A model generated the notes under the pieces. The model did not search any database and was not told where the DNA came from. It was given only the letters and a program-made list of their open reading frames with translations. Of a stretch of DNA of 6,150 bases, positions 1 to 6,150 are shown piece by piece. The number at the start of each line of letters is the position of its first letter. Positions within the stretch are counted from its first letter, which is position 1. The stretch covers positions 1 to 6,150 of the forward strand of contig JAOZTW010000328.1 in the NCBI GenBank assembly GCA_029938985.1, written 5' to 3'. The stretch is from Bacteroidales bacterium. GTDB taxonomy: Bacteria > Bacteroidota > Bacteroidia > Bacteroidales > JAOZQN01. A program made the translations under genes and the position numbers.

Positions 1-184
1 ATCGTTTAAATATCTATTCTTTAGAAGTTTAATCGACGTATTTTGAAAAAAAATCAACTTGCGAAATTTTGTAAAAATCAAAAATTATCAAGTTGTAAAT
101 TTCCTGTCTTTTTTGTTTATCAAACTGTTTAAATTTCTCTTTTTTAGAAACTTAATCATCGTATTTTGAAAAAAATCGACTTGC

Positions 185-226
185 GGAATTTTACGAAAAT
201 CAAAAATTACCGAGCCGTAAATTTCC
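185..226. repeat. Second inverted repeat of the tandem unit (copy 2)
   Basis: The arms GGAATTTTACG (185-195) and CGTAAATTTCC (216-226) pair at 10 of 11 positions around a 20-nt loop. In copy 1 the matching segments are 63-73 and 94-104. The outermost loop-side pair changes from G-C to A-T, and the next two pairs become G-T wobbles, so part of the pairing is kept despite sequence change. The function is unknown. Confidence 0.5.
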
Positions 227-250
227 CGTCTTTTTTGTTTATCAAATCGT

Positions 251-277
251 TTAAATTTCTATTTTTTAGAAATTTAA
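251..277. repeat. Perfect 11-bp inverted repeat with 5-nt loop inside repeat copy 3
   Basis: The arms TTAAATTTCTA (251-261) and TAGAAATTTAA (267-277) are exact reverse complements around a TTTTT loop. The same position in copy 1 (6-16 / 22-32) and copy 2 (129-139 / 145-155) keeps the inverted symmetry with two non-Watson-Crick positions each. It could be a transcript hairpin, a protein-binding palindrome or a cruciform. No U-tract follows it directly in the sense of the large gene, so a terminator role is not supported. Confidence 0.6.
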
Positions 278-299
278 TCAACGTATTTTGAAAAAAAAT

Positions 300-338
300 C
301 GACACAAAACCACTGACAGCCAGCACAATGTTAGGGGG
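300..338 (-). repeat. Left boundary inverted repeat (CGACACAAA ... GTTAGGGGG)
   Basis: On the plus strand CGACACAAA (300-308) and GTTAGGGGG (330-338) are separated by 21 nt. Both blocks are the exact reverse complement of blocks flanking the other end of the gene (6114-6122 and 6095-6103). The inner block is 1 bp from the stop codon at 340-342. The outer block begins exactly where the 122-bp repeat stops matching its sister copies. It looks like one edge of a mobile or cassette unit. Read in the gene's direction, CCCTAAC resembles the R'' core of an integron attC site. Confidence 0.7.
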
Positions 339-339
339 A

Positions 340-3300
340 TTATTCAAGTCTTTTAAATAACGATTTTGTATTATTCCTTGGTTTTAGATTAAATAACATT
401 ATTGTTTTTTTTGATACTGAATGTAATCTTACAAGTAAATTTAATTCATTATCCTTTATATTTTTTTCGTATTTTCTTAAAACATTTTTATCAAATTCGA
501 ACGCTGACTTTAAGTATTCAATATTAGCTATCAAAGTTTTAAATTCTCTAACTGTATCATTTTTAACACTCGTATAACCTTCCAATAAACAATCATTATA
601 TTTTAAATTAGGACGTTCAGGAAAAAAAGTTATTTTTATATTTTTATTAATTTTGTCATGAATATATTGTTCTACTGTTTCTTTAAATTTTTCGGTATAT
701 GCAGCTAATACAAAATGTATTTTGTCAAACTGATTAAGTTTTTTCCGGAAATCATTTATTTCTTGTTCAGTAATATCAAAGTATTGTTCATGTTCGGCTT
801 TTTTTAATGTTTTATTTTCAAATTCATTTCTTTTGTAGTAATAATCTAAACCGTTCTTCATTTGATTGCCAGAAATCCCAATATCTGCTAAAAGAACTAA
901 TGTTGAGTTCTTGAAAGATTTATTTCTTACTATTATATTTTTAATATCCAATGAATTAAAAATATCTCTTATATTCATTTGAGTTAGTAGCCTATGAAGA
1001 CCATTCATATCTTTTAATTCTTTTATGGAAAAGAAAATATTTGTCTTTTTAGTTTGCAGACGTTTAATCTCTGTTATGAAATTTTGAATGTTTTTTTGTG
1101 TTATCGTTTTATGAGATGAGATAACTTCTAACAATGCTCTTACAATATTTGGTTTGTTTGAAAATAATCTAAGCCAAATTCTAAGATGCCACTTTAATTC
1201 TTCTTCTGAATTAAAATCAGGGGAATTATAATAATGGTCAGATAGAACTTTTATAGATTTGTCAAATAAATCTTTATTATTGTTTATTATTTCATCAACT
1301 TTAAATGGATATTCAAAACAATCAATATGAAATTCTCTTGTATTATTATTTCGCTCATTATAAATGAATTGACGTTCTTTTATTGTCTCGTACGATTTTT
1401 GGATTACATTATCAACTATAATTAATAAAGTTGTTTCGTTTACCTTTTTAAAATAAACTTCATTTTCTAATAGAGAATGAATGTCGTTAACTTTTAACCT
1501 ATCAATTTTATATTCATGTTCATTGAATATTTTAAAGATATACACATTATTTTGTTCTTTATCATCAACATTGAAAATTGTTTTTCTATTCAGAGTAAGT
1601 CTTGTATCATTCTCAAAATCAATACTCTCAGGTTTTTTAAAGTTTTTTATTTCATTTAGTTCTATTTTATTTATATCAAGTTCCGTGTTAAAATCACAAG
1701 TTTTAATTGATAATTCTGTTGCACTTGTAGTTTTCCAAAAGTTGACACAAATTTCTTCAATTTTTATTAATTCGTAATAAAACAGACTGTTGATTGGGAT
1801 GTTTATATTGGTATCTAATTCAGAAACAAACTTACCTATTGATTTTGACAAAGAGTTATATAAACTGAATAAAGTGTCATTATTTATATCTACAAAAATA
1901 TCAAATATTAGTTTTTTATGATAATCCTTGTTTTGATACATTATATGATAATTCAAAAGAATATCATAAAGAAGTTTTGGTATAATTTGAGTATCTGATA
2001 ATCCTTTTTCTTGCTTCTGTTTTTGTTTTAGAAGTTGATAAACAGTATGTAGTTTTGAATATTCTAAATGAAAAGCTGTCGTAAATTCAGGTTTTATTGT
2101 TTTATAAAATTCAATGAAGTTTTCTAAATACTCAAATGTTGCAGAAATATCATTTTTAAAACTGATAGGAATAAAATCAGATTTATTCTTTTTGTTTGCA
2201 ATAATCTGATTTCCTTTTAAACTATTTGGGTGTTTATAACCTAATAAAGATAAGTTATTTAATTCAGTTGATTTTAAGAATGATAATAGATTACCTAAAA
2301 ATTTCCCTTCATTATTTTCCATATCAATTTTCTGTTCTGATATAACAGGCTTTTTATCAAATATGCTATAAGGAATAAGTGGTTGGAAATCCATATTTAT
2401 ATCACCATTAATTATATTCGGAAAAAAAGAAATTTCAGGGTGATAATTTACTTTAAATTCGTAAATTGATTTTTTAATTGATAAAATACTTTCTATTACT
2501 TCTATTAAATTGTCTTTTTGTTTGATTATATTTATAATTGACTTGTATGTAGCTGGAAGTTTATAGATAACAGATTTGAAGTGTTCGTTTTTTTCTAAAA
2601 TTTCTTCAACTTTGATGTAAGAATAATCAGTATTTGGTCTTGTTTCATTTTTGTTAATTATTGTTTTAATTCTAACCAATATTTCATTATCCCGTTTTAA
2701 AACAAGTCGTTCATTTTCAATAATATTTTGCAAACAAATTTCTTTGTTTGGATATAGTCTTGTTCTTTTATCTTGTAACCATTTGAGAAAAATTAAATTT
2801 TCTTTTTCAATTAATTCTTTAATCGCTTCTTTTGCTTCTTTTGATAAAAGTTTATTTAAGTCAATATTCTTTGTGTTTTGAGCTTTAAAATAAACAGAAT
2901 ATATTACACCATTGTAAAAATTTGCAAACAATTTGCTTTTATCCTTTTTATTATCTATGAAAGTATCATCAGGTTTACTTGCAATAATTGCATTGGCTAT
3001 ATTTTCGTTTAATTCTATTTTAGCTATTTGCTTTACCCAATTTAATTGATGATTAACAAATTTAATTTCAATATCATTTGTATATGACATGAAATTTGTC
3101 CAAAGATGTTTGAGATTTTCTAATTGATGTTTTGGGGTTTGGCTTTTGGTTATTGAAAAAAGACATAAAAGTTGGTAATATTGATATATTTTTTCAATCT
3201 GGTCTTTCTTTTTTACATTCTTAAAAACTGTTAATTTATAGGTTTCAGGTTCTGAGCTACCAATATCTTCTAAAACAGTATTGAAAAACAAATCTCTTAA

Positions 3301-6069
3301 ATTTATAAATATCTTGTTCTCAATTTTATTGTTAAATATAATTCTAAAAATCAAACTGATTTTTTCAGACAGTTCAATATGTTGCAAGTTGTCTAATAAA
3401 TATACAATTATTTCATTAGGAACTTTTTTTTCTGTGTTTGTTTCAATTACTTTTTGAATTATTGGTAAATTGTTTTTGTTAAAATATTTTTTATTTAGAA
3501 GTTTGTTATTCTTAAACATAATATGAATTAATATTTCTATTTCATAATCATTAAGGCTTATAGTAAAAAAATATTTTATTATTTTATCTAATTTTTCGTA
3601 TAAATTATCGGTTAATTTATTCTCTGATATAAATTTCAGTAATTTGTTTAAAAAAACGCCCCGGTTTAATCCGGATAAATTATAAATTTCATCGTGTAAT
3701 ATTGTTTTTTCTTCTTTGAGTTGCTCAAAGTAAAAATTATAGAAATTGCGAAAAAGAGAACCACGCCCTATCAAAGAGTTTAAAACATATTTTTCTAATT
3801 CTTTCTTCTTTTCATGAACTAACAAACTTTTATCAAAATGAGTAAAAAAGAAATTAAGGTTTTCATTTTTAATTTTATTATTTTGCTTATCATCTATTAA
3901 TGAAAACATATCCTTAATTGCATGTTTTGTTCCAGTTGTAGAAATTATCTGGTTATTTTTATAACTACTGTCAATAAAATATTTTGTTTTATCTTTGTAA
4001 TTAGAGAATTCATCTTGGTAGTCTAAAATATTTCCAAAAAAATATTTTTCATTTTTATGATTAATTGAAAGGTTGTGAGTATTAATAAAGGAAGTGAAAT
4101 TATCAAGTATTTTTTTTGAAGTTTTTTCATCTCTATTAAGAAAAATAAATATATCATCTACATATCTGAAATATCTTTCGCCTACCATTAGTTGTTTTTC
4201 AATAAATTCGTCAATCTGCATTAAATATATTTCAGCCAAATATTTCGCAAATGCAGGACCTTGTGGCACTCCTTTGTCTGCAATAGAATAACAAAATGAA
4301 ATTAGAGTATTGCACACATTATAATAACGCTTTTTTGAAATATAATCTAATTCTTCAATTTTTTCTTTGATACTTTTGTTTGCACCTTTTAATAATTTTA
4401 TTTTTAACCTATTTAAGTCGATTTCAGAATAAAAAGATTTTAAATCAAGCTTTATTATGTAATAGTCTTTGAAATCAGAATTGAAAATTATATTATCTAA
4501 TCCCTTAATGTAAATATTCCATTGTTTAAGCCATGGTTCAAATAATTGATAATTAGTGAAACTGTTTGAAAACTTATAACCATACGAATTATCTGACCTT
4601 TCAGTAAAATGTATGCTATCTAATACTTTCGTGTATGCTGTGGTTAATAATTTATCAAAAACTGATAAACTAACTAAATTACGTTCTTTATCATCATCTT
4701 CAATACGTTTATACTCATAATATTTATCAATATTTTTCGGATTGTCTATATAATATAGATATTTACTTATAAATTCTTTAATATTTAATTGATTTAACTC
4801 TTCAAACTGAAAAGTTAAATCAATTTCATCATTATATTTTATGTAATTAATTTGACTATTGATAATTTTCATTAAATCATCGTCCCAAATTTCAAAAATA
4901 TCTTCATTTAGAGTGTCAATATCAATATTTTCAATTAATTCAATTGGTGTTTTATAGATTTCTTCATTTTTTTTGAATTTACAAGGACATTCGATTTTCG
5001 GTTCTGTCGTTTTTAGGTAATTACATGTTAAAGGATAGAAATTAAGATTGTCAAGTTTTTTCTCAGTTAATTTTTCTCTGTAATTTGGCAATTTTGAAAA
5101 AAAATCTTTTAGGATTTTTTTTCCGTAACTTTTATCGCTTTCAATTTGTAAGCGATTGAGTAAGCCAACTAAAAAAGCTCTTTCTTTCTCATTTAATGAA
5201 CCTTCTTTCGTTTCAACTATTTTTTCATATTTCTCAACAATAGGGTTGATTATATTGCATTTTTTCAAATCCGCAAGTATTTGATTTATCGTTGCTTTTT
5301 CTTTTAATGCAGGTTTTCGTGATTTAACATATTTCGGTGCTTCTTCCTTTTGCTCTTGTTCAATATTTATTTTAAATTTTCCTATTACATTTTTAACATT
5401 GAGAGGTTTGAATGAATTAAGTATTTCTAATTGTTCTTTTTCTAATTTGTCGGATATAATATTTATTGAAAAATCAAACTGTTCGTCAACTTTTTGAATA
5501 TCAAACAGAAATGAATATGAATTTGATTTTTTATGAAGTGATAAAGGTAATTTTACACCGTATCCAATTTTACCATTTCTTGATGATTTTTTAGGGAACT
5601 CATCTAATCCAAAAATATCTTTGTTCAGTTGTAAATTTGTTTCATTTTTAATTTTAAGAAGAATTTGTCTTGCAATATATCCAGTAACTGGTTTTTCAAA
5701 AACAACCCAAATATGAAATCCCCTGTTTCCGGAAAATTCAGCTAAATATGTAATTTTTAACAAGTCTAATTTTTCGCAAAAAACTTTAACCGTTTTCAAT
5801 AAATTACTATGGTATTCTTGTTTTTTATTTTTATAATCTGGTGTTTCGGTCGTTTCTTTTAAAATGTCAAAATCAAAACAAATCCACTTTACGTTTTCTC
5901 CAATAAATTGATATGTTAAAAAGCTTTGCTTTTCATCAATCATTCTTTTTATTGTGTTTTCAGTAAATGGTTTATAAATAGTATTATATCCATTTTCTGT
6001 TTGTTCGGCGTAAACATTTGGATTTCCGCTTAGATATTTATATAATATATTTATTAATTCATTTTTCAT
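340..6069 (-). CDS. Primase-polymerase / reverse transcriptase / PRTase-like fusion protein, probable anti-phage defence (DRT-like)
   Basis: The frame encodes 1909 residues with no internal stop or frameshift, beginning at ATG (6069-6067) and ending at TAA (342-340). Domains in order: AEP primase-polymerase (about 1-235), helical linker with Cys349/Cys361/Cys363 (about 255-370), reverse transcriptase (about 460-690), a long mainly helical region (about 700-1610), and a PRTase-like module (about 1615-1880). The primase and RT catalytic acids are all present, so both polymerase sites look active. I see no signal peptide or membrane segment, so it is probably cytoplasmic. RTs of the UG/Abi family act in phage defence (DRT systems), and the UG10/DRT7 group is, as I recall, the one pairing a PrimS domain with an RT. 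Membership here is inferred from layout and motifs only. The usual UG RT is several hundred residues, so this one is exceptionally long. No Cas1 is present, which argues against a CRISPR-adaptation RT-primase. This ATG is the first in frame and lies just inside the flanking inverted repeat; no strong Shine-Dalgarno precedes it. Confidence 0.9.
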   Translation of the reverse strand: MKNELINILYKYLSGNPNVYAEQTENGYNTIYKPFTENTIKRMIDEKQSFLTYQFIGENVKWICFDFDILKETTETPDYKNKKQEYHSNLLKTVKVFCEKLDLLKITYLAEFSGNRGFHIWVVFEKPVTGYIARQILLKIKNETNLQLNKDIFGLDEFPKKSSRNGKIGYGVKLPLSLHKKSNSYSFLFDIQKVDEQFDFSINIISDKLEKEQLEILNSFKPLNVKNVIGKFKINIEQEQKEEAPKYVKSRKPALKEKATINQILADLKKCNIINPIVEKYEKIVETKEGSLNEKERAFLVGLLNRLQIESDKSYGKKILKDFFSKLPNYREKLTEKKLDNLNFYPLTCNYLKTTEPKIECPCKFKKNEEIYKTPIELIENIDIDTLNEDIFEIWDDDLMKIINSQINYIKYNDEIDLTFQFEELNQLNIKEFISKYLYYIDNPKNIDKYYEYKRIEDDDKERNLVSLSVFDKLLTTAYTKVLDSIHFTERSDNSYGYKFSNSFTNYQLFEPWLKQWNIYIKGLDNIIFNSDFKDYYIIKLDLKSFYSEIDLNRLKIKLLKGANKSIKEKIEELDYISKKRYYNVCNTLISFCYSIADKGVPQGPAFAKYLAEIYLMQIDEFIEKQLMVGERYFRYVDDIFIFLNRDEKTSKKILDNFTSFINTHNLSINHKNEKYFFGNILDYQDEFSNYKDKTKYFIDSSYKNNQIISTTGTKHAIKDMFSLIDDKQNNKIKNENLNFFFTHFDKSLLVHEKKKELEKYVLNSLIGRGSLFRNFYNFYFEQLKEEKTILHDEIYNLSGLNRGVFLNKLLKFISENKLTDNLYEKLDKIIKYFFTISLNDYEIEILIHIMFKNNKLLNKKYFNKNNLPIIQKVIETNTEKKVPNEIIVYLLDNLQHIELSEKISLIFRIIFNNKIENKIFINLRDLFFNTVLEDIGSSEPETYKLTVFKNVKKKDQIEKIYQYYQLLCLFSITKSQTPKHQLENLKHLWTNFMSYTNDIEIKFVNHQLNWVKQIAKIELNENIANAIIASKPDDTFIDNKKDKSKLFANFYNGVIYSVYFKAQNTKNIDLNKLLSKEAKEAIKELIEKENLIFLKWLQDKRTRLYPNKEICLQNIIENERLVLKRDNEILVRIKTIINKNETRPNTDYSYIKVEEILEKNEHFKSVIYKLPATYKSIINIIKQKDNLIEVIESILSIKKSIYEFKVNYHPEISFFPNIINGDINMDFQPLIPYSIFDKKPVISEQKIDMENNEGKFLGNLLSFLKSTELNNLSLLGYKHPNSLKGNQIIANKKNKSDFIPISFKNDISATFEYLENFIEFYKTIKPEFTTAFHLEYSKLHTVYQLLKQKQKQEKGLSDTQIIPKLLYDILLNYHIMYQNKDYHKKLIFDIFVDINNDTLFSLYNSLSKSIGKFVSELDTNINIPINSLFYYELIKIEEICVNFWKTTSATELSIKTCDFNTELDINKIELNEIKNFKKPESIDFENDTRLTLNRKTIFNVDDKEQNNVYIFKIFNEHEYKIDRLKVNDIHSLLENEVYFKKVNETTLLIIVDNVIQKSYETIKERQFIYNERNNNTREFHIDCFEYPFKVDEIINNNKDLFDKSIKVLSDHYYNSPDFNSEEELKWHLRIWLRLFSNKPNIVRALLEVISSHKTITQKNIQNFITEIKRLQTKKTNIFFSIKELKDMNGLHRLLTQMNIRDIFNSLDIKNIIVRNKSFKNSTLVLLADIGISGNQMKNGLDYYYKRNEFENKTLKKAEHEQYFDITEQEINDFRKKLNQFDKIHFVLAAYTEKFKETVEQYIHDKINKNIKITFFPERPNLKYNDCLLEGYTSVKNDTVREFKTLIANIEYLKSAFEFDKNVLRKYEKNIKDNELNLLVRLHSVSKKTIMLFNLKPRNNTKSLFKRLE
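430..1221 (-). other. Domain: phosphoribosyltransferase-like (PRTase-CE-like), residues about 1617-1880
   Basis: A hydrophobic strand followed by a loop, LVLLADIGISGNQM at 1724-1737, resembles the PRPP-binding loop of type I phosphoribosyltransferases (hydrophobic strand, two acids, then Ser/Thr-Gly-x-Thr). Only the second acid, Asp1729, is kept, and Ala1728 replaces the first. The GNQ at 1734-1736 resembles the G-x-G-N-Q variant of the PRTase-CE conflict-system family. A preceding helical part with WHLRIWLRLFSNKP (1627-1640) and a later strand KIHFVLAAYTEKF (1783-1795) fit the same fold order. The module may bind PRPP or a nucleotide, acting as a sensor or effector for the polymerase part. 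Loss of the first acid could mean binding without catalysis. Assignment is from motif shape only. Confidence 0.55.
1240..3970 (-). other. Long mainly helical region of unknown function, residues about 700-1610
   Basis: About 900 residues rich in Lys, Asn, Glu, Leu and Ile, with repeated amphipathic helix-like stretches (for example 808-835, 1155-1203 and 1338-1372). I recognise no catalytic motif. Parts at about 1205-1300 and 1495-1590 have more alternating hydrophobic, strand-like patterns (FHIDCFEYPFKV at 1580-1591), so at least one mixed alpha/beta domain may be buried in it. Several UG/Abi RTs carry HEAT-like helical repeats after the RT that bind nucleic acid or drive oligomerisation. 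By analogy the first part may play that role. This is inference, since no repeat period can be confirmed by eye. Confidence 0.45.
4000..4692 (-). other. Domain: reverse transcriptase (UG/Abi-like), residues about 460-690
   Basis: The palm motifs appear in the correct order. SYGYKF at 495-500 matches RT motif 2, with Lys499 where Arg is more usual. IIKLDLKSFYSEID at 538-551 is motif A with catalytic Asp542. KGVPQGPAFAKYLAEIYL at 599-616 is motif B. FRYVDDIFIFL at 634-644 is motif C with catalytic Asp638/Asp639 (codons at 4153-4164). SINHKNEKYF at 668-677 fits motif D. The YLAEIYL and RYVDDI wording is typical of UG/Abi defence RTs. I see no retron signature, group II intron maturase X domain or endonuclease. 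All catalytic acids are intact, so activity is expected. The exact UG group cannot be settled by eye. Confidence 0.92.
4960..5310 (-). other. Linker: helical primase C-terminal-like segment with Cys cluster, residues about 254-370
   Basis: The segment is charged and probably helical (for example LNEKERAFLVGLLNRLQ at 292-308). It is followed by a PNYREKLTEKKLD stretch and then Cys349, Cys361 and Cys363 (spacing C-x11-C-x-C). AEP primases are often followed by a small helical domain (PriCT or PriL-like), sometimes with cysteines that bind zinc or an iron-sulphur cluster. The layout here suggests the same, but only three closely placed cysteines are visible, so metal binding is a guess. Cys271 could be a distant fourth ligand. 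Confidence 0.4.
5365..6069 (-). other. Domain: archaeo-eukaryotic primase/polymerase (AEP, TOTE-like), residues about 1-235
   Basis: Residues 64-68 read CFDFD and supply the metal-binding pair Asp66/Asp68 (AEP motif I). Residues 113-121 read SGNRGFHIW, the small-Gly-x-x-Gly-x-His motif II with His119 as the nucleotide-contacting histidine. Residues 157-160 (EFPK) and 171-181 (GVKLPLSLHKK) match the pattern of an acidic residue, FPK and then a conserved LPL-x-x-H that I associate with primases of TOTE conflict systems. Asp156 or Glu157 is the likely third metal ligand. AEP enzymes make RNA or DNA primers and can extend them. In this fusion the domain could prime synthesis for the RT that follows. 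The family assignment comes from motifs, and the closest subfamily is uncertain. Confidence 0.85.
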
Positions 6070-6094
6070 CTGTCTTTATTTGTATTTTTTAGTT
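6070..6094 (-). promoter_or_regulatory. Short A-rich leader of the large gene, no strong RBS
   Basis: Only 25 nt separate the inverted repeat from the ATG. In the gene's direction the leader is A-rich (AAATACAAATAAAGACAG just before ATG) and lacks a GGAGG-type site. The nearest purines, AAAGACAG, would be weak. A-rich leaders without Shine-Dalgarno are common in Bacteroidota. No TAnnTTTG (Bacteroidota -7 element) and no paired -35/-10 were found between 6070 and 6150, so the promoter is probably outside the window or is non-canonical. Confidence 0.35.
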
Positions 6095-6122
6095 CCCCCT
6101 AACGGGTTCGGGCTTTGTGTCG
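6095..6122 (+). repeat. Right boundary inverted repeat (CCCCCTAAC ... TTTGTGTCG)
   Basis: CCCCCTAAC (6095-6103) and TTTGTGTCG (6114-6122) are separated by the 10-nt GGGTTCGGGC. They mirror the blocks at the left edge of the gene, where the spacer is 21 nt and not similar. The local GC content is far higher than in the gene, so the match is unlikely to come from AT bias. In the gene's direction it ends in GTTAGGGGG 25 nt before the ATG, resembling the R' end of an attC site next to a cassette gene. No target-site duplication was found just outside the two repeats. Confidence 0.7.
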
Positions 6123-6150
6123 TCAATTTAATTCAGGAACGTAGCTTGCG

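Larger units (their letters stand above)
4..303. repeat. Imperfect tandem repeat, 122-123 bp unit, about 2.4 copies
   Basis: Equivalent points (GTTTAAAT) fall at 4, 127 and 249, giving periods of 123 and 122 bp. Each unit runs through a TTTAGAA block, CGTATTTTGAAAAAAA, ATC(A/G)AC, CTTGCG, AAAATCAAAAATTA, GTAAATTTCC and GTCTTTTTTGTTTATCAAA. Copies 1 and 2 are complete; copy 3 ends at about 303 after GAAAAAAAATCGAC. The array fills the non-coding stretch downstream of the gene and may continue to the left of the window. I see no open reading frame in it. The unit is too long, and has no spacer, for a CRISPR array. Confidence 0.9.

Noticed and set aside
4..303. CRISPR array
   Set aside because: The units are 122-123 bp, contiguous and similar throughout, without short repeats alternating with unique spacers.
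1..338. Complete integron attC site downstream of the gene
   Set aside because: Only the R''-like end (CCCTAAC in the gene's direction) is seen; no GTTRRRY partner follows within the window, so I call only an inverted repeat.
285..339. Rho-independent terminator after the stop codon
   Set aside because: A run of eight T follows in the gene's direction (plus-strand A-run at 291-298), but the sequence before it offers only a very short stem (CTG/CAG), so a terminator is not supported.
1481..1777. Plus-strand open frame of 98 codons
   Set aside because: Lies wholly antisense to the large gene; Ser/Phe/Leu-rich composition is that expected from the complement of AT-rich coding DNA.
2651..2881. 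Plus-strand open frame of 76 codons
   Set aside because: Antisense shadow of the large gene with no start context or motif.
4094..4291. Plus-strand open frame of 65 codons opposite the RT catalytic core
   Set aside because: Antisense to the RT motifs B and C, whose conservation explains the open frame.
4000..4692. Retron or group II intron RT
   Set aside because: No msr/msd-like structure next to the RT, no maturase X domain or HNH endonuclease, and the AEP fusion and RT wording fit UG/Abi-like enzymes better.
6086..6133. TTGACG (gene direction, at 6126-6121) as a -35 box
   Set aside because: The nearest -10-like element (TACAAAT) is about 36 nt away, far beyond the usual 16-19 nt, so no promoter is called.
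6145..6150. CTTGCG at the window end as resumption of the 122-bp repeat
   Set aside because: Only six bases match the repeat (as at 58-63 and 180-185) before the sequence ends; this can be chance.

Overview
The window holds one very large gene on the minus strand, about 93% of its length, with short non-coding flanks. The DNA is strongly AT-rich, codons mostly end in A or T, and the start codon lacks a clear Shine-Dalgarno sequence. This fits a low-GC bacterium, and Bacteroidota is my best guess. That is an inference from style, because no taxonomic marker gene is present.

The gene (340-6069, minus) is an intact 1909-residue reading frame that joins three recognisable enzyme-type modules. 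At the N-terminus is an archaeo-eukaryotic primase/polymerase (AEP, PrimS-like) domain of the kind seen in TOTE conflict systems (DFD, SGNRGFHIW, EFPK and KLPL motifs). A helical linker with a C-x11-C-x-C cluster follows. Next is a reverse transcriptase domain with all catalytic motifs (LDLKSFY, GVPQGP, YVDD), resembling the UG/Abi defence RTs. Then comes roughly 900 residues of mostly helical sequence with no family I recognise. At the C-terminus is a phosphoribosyltransferase-like module (LLADIGISGNQ loop) resembling the PRTase-CE domains of bacterial conflict systems. The likely role is anti-phage defence by nucleic-acid synthesis. No ncRNA, Cas gene or second protein partner can be recognised in the window.

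The flanks suggest a unit that moves as a cassette. On both sides, close to the gene, lie imperfect inverted repeats sharing two 9-bp blocks: CCCCCTAAC inside and TTTGTGTCG outside, each read outwards. The stop codon is 1 bp from the left block, and the start codon is 25 bp from the right block. This spacing recalls an integron gene cassette lying between half attC sites, but no complete attC is visible.

The left flank (about 4-303) is an imperfect tandem repeat with a 122-123 bp period: two full units and one partial unit. The units contain two potential stem-loops. The third unit breaks off exactly where the left inverted repeat begins, as expected if the gene cassette was inserted into, or recombined at, a repeat array.
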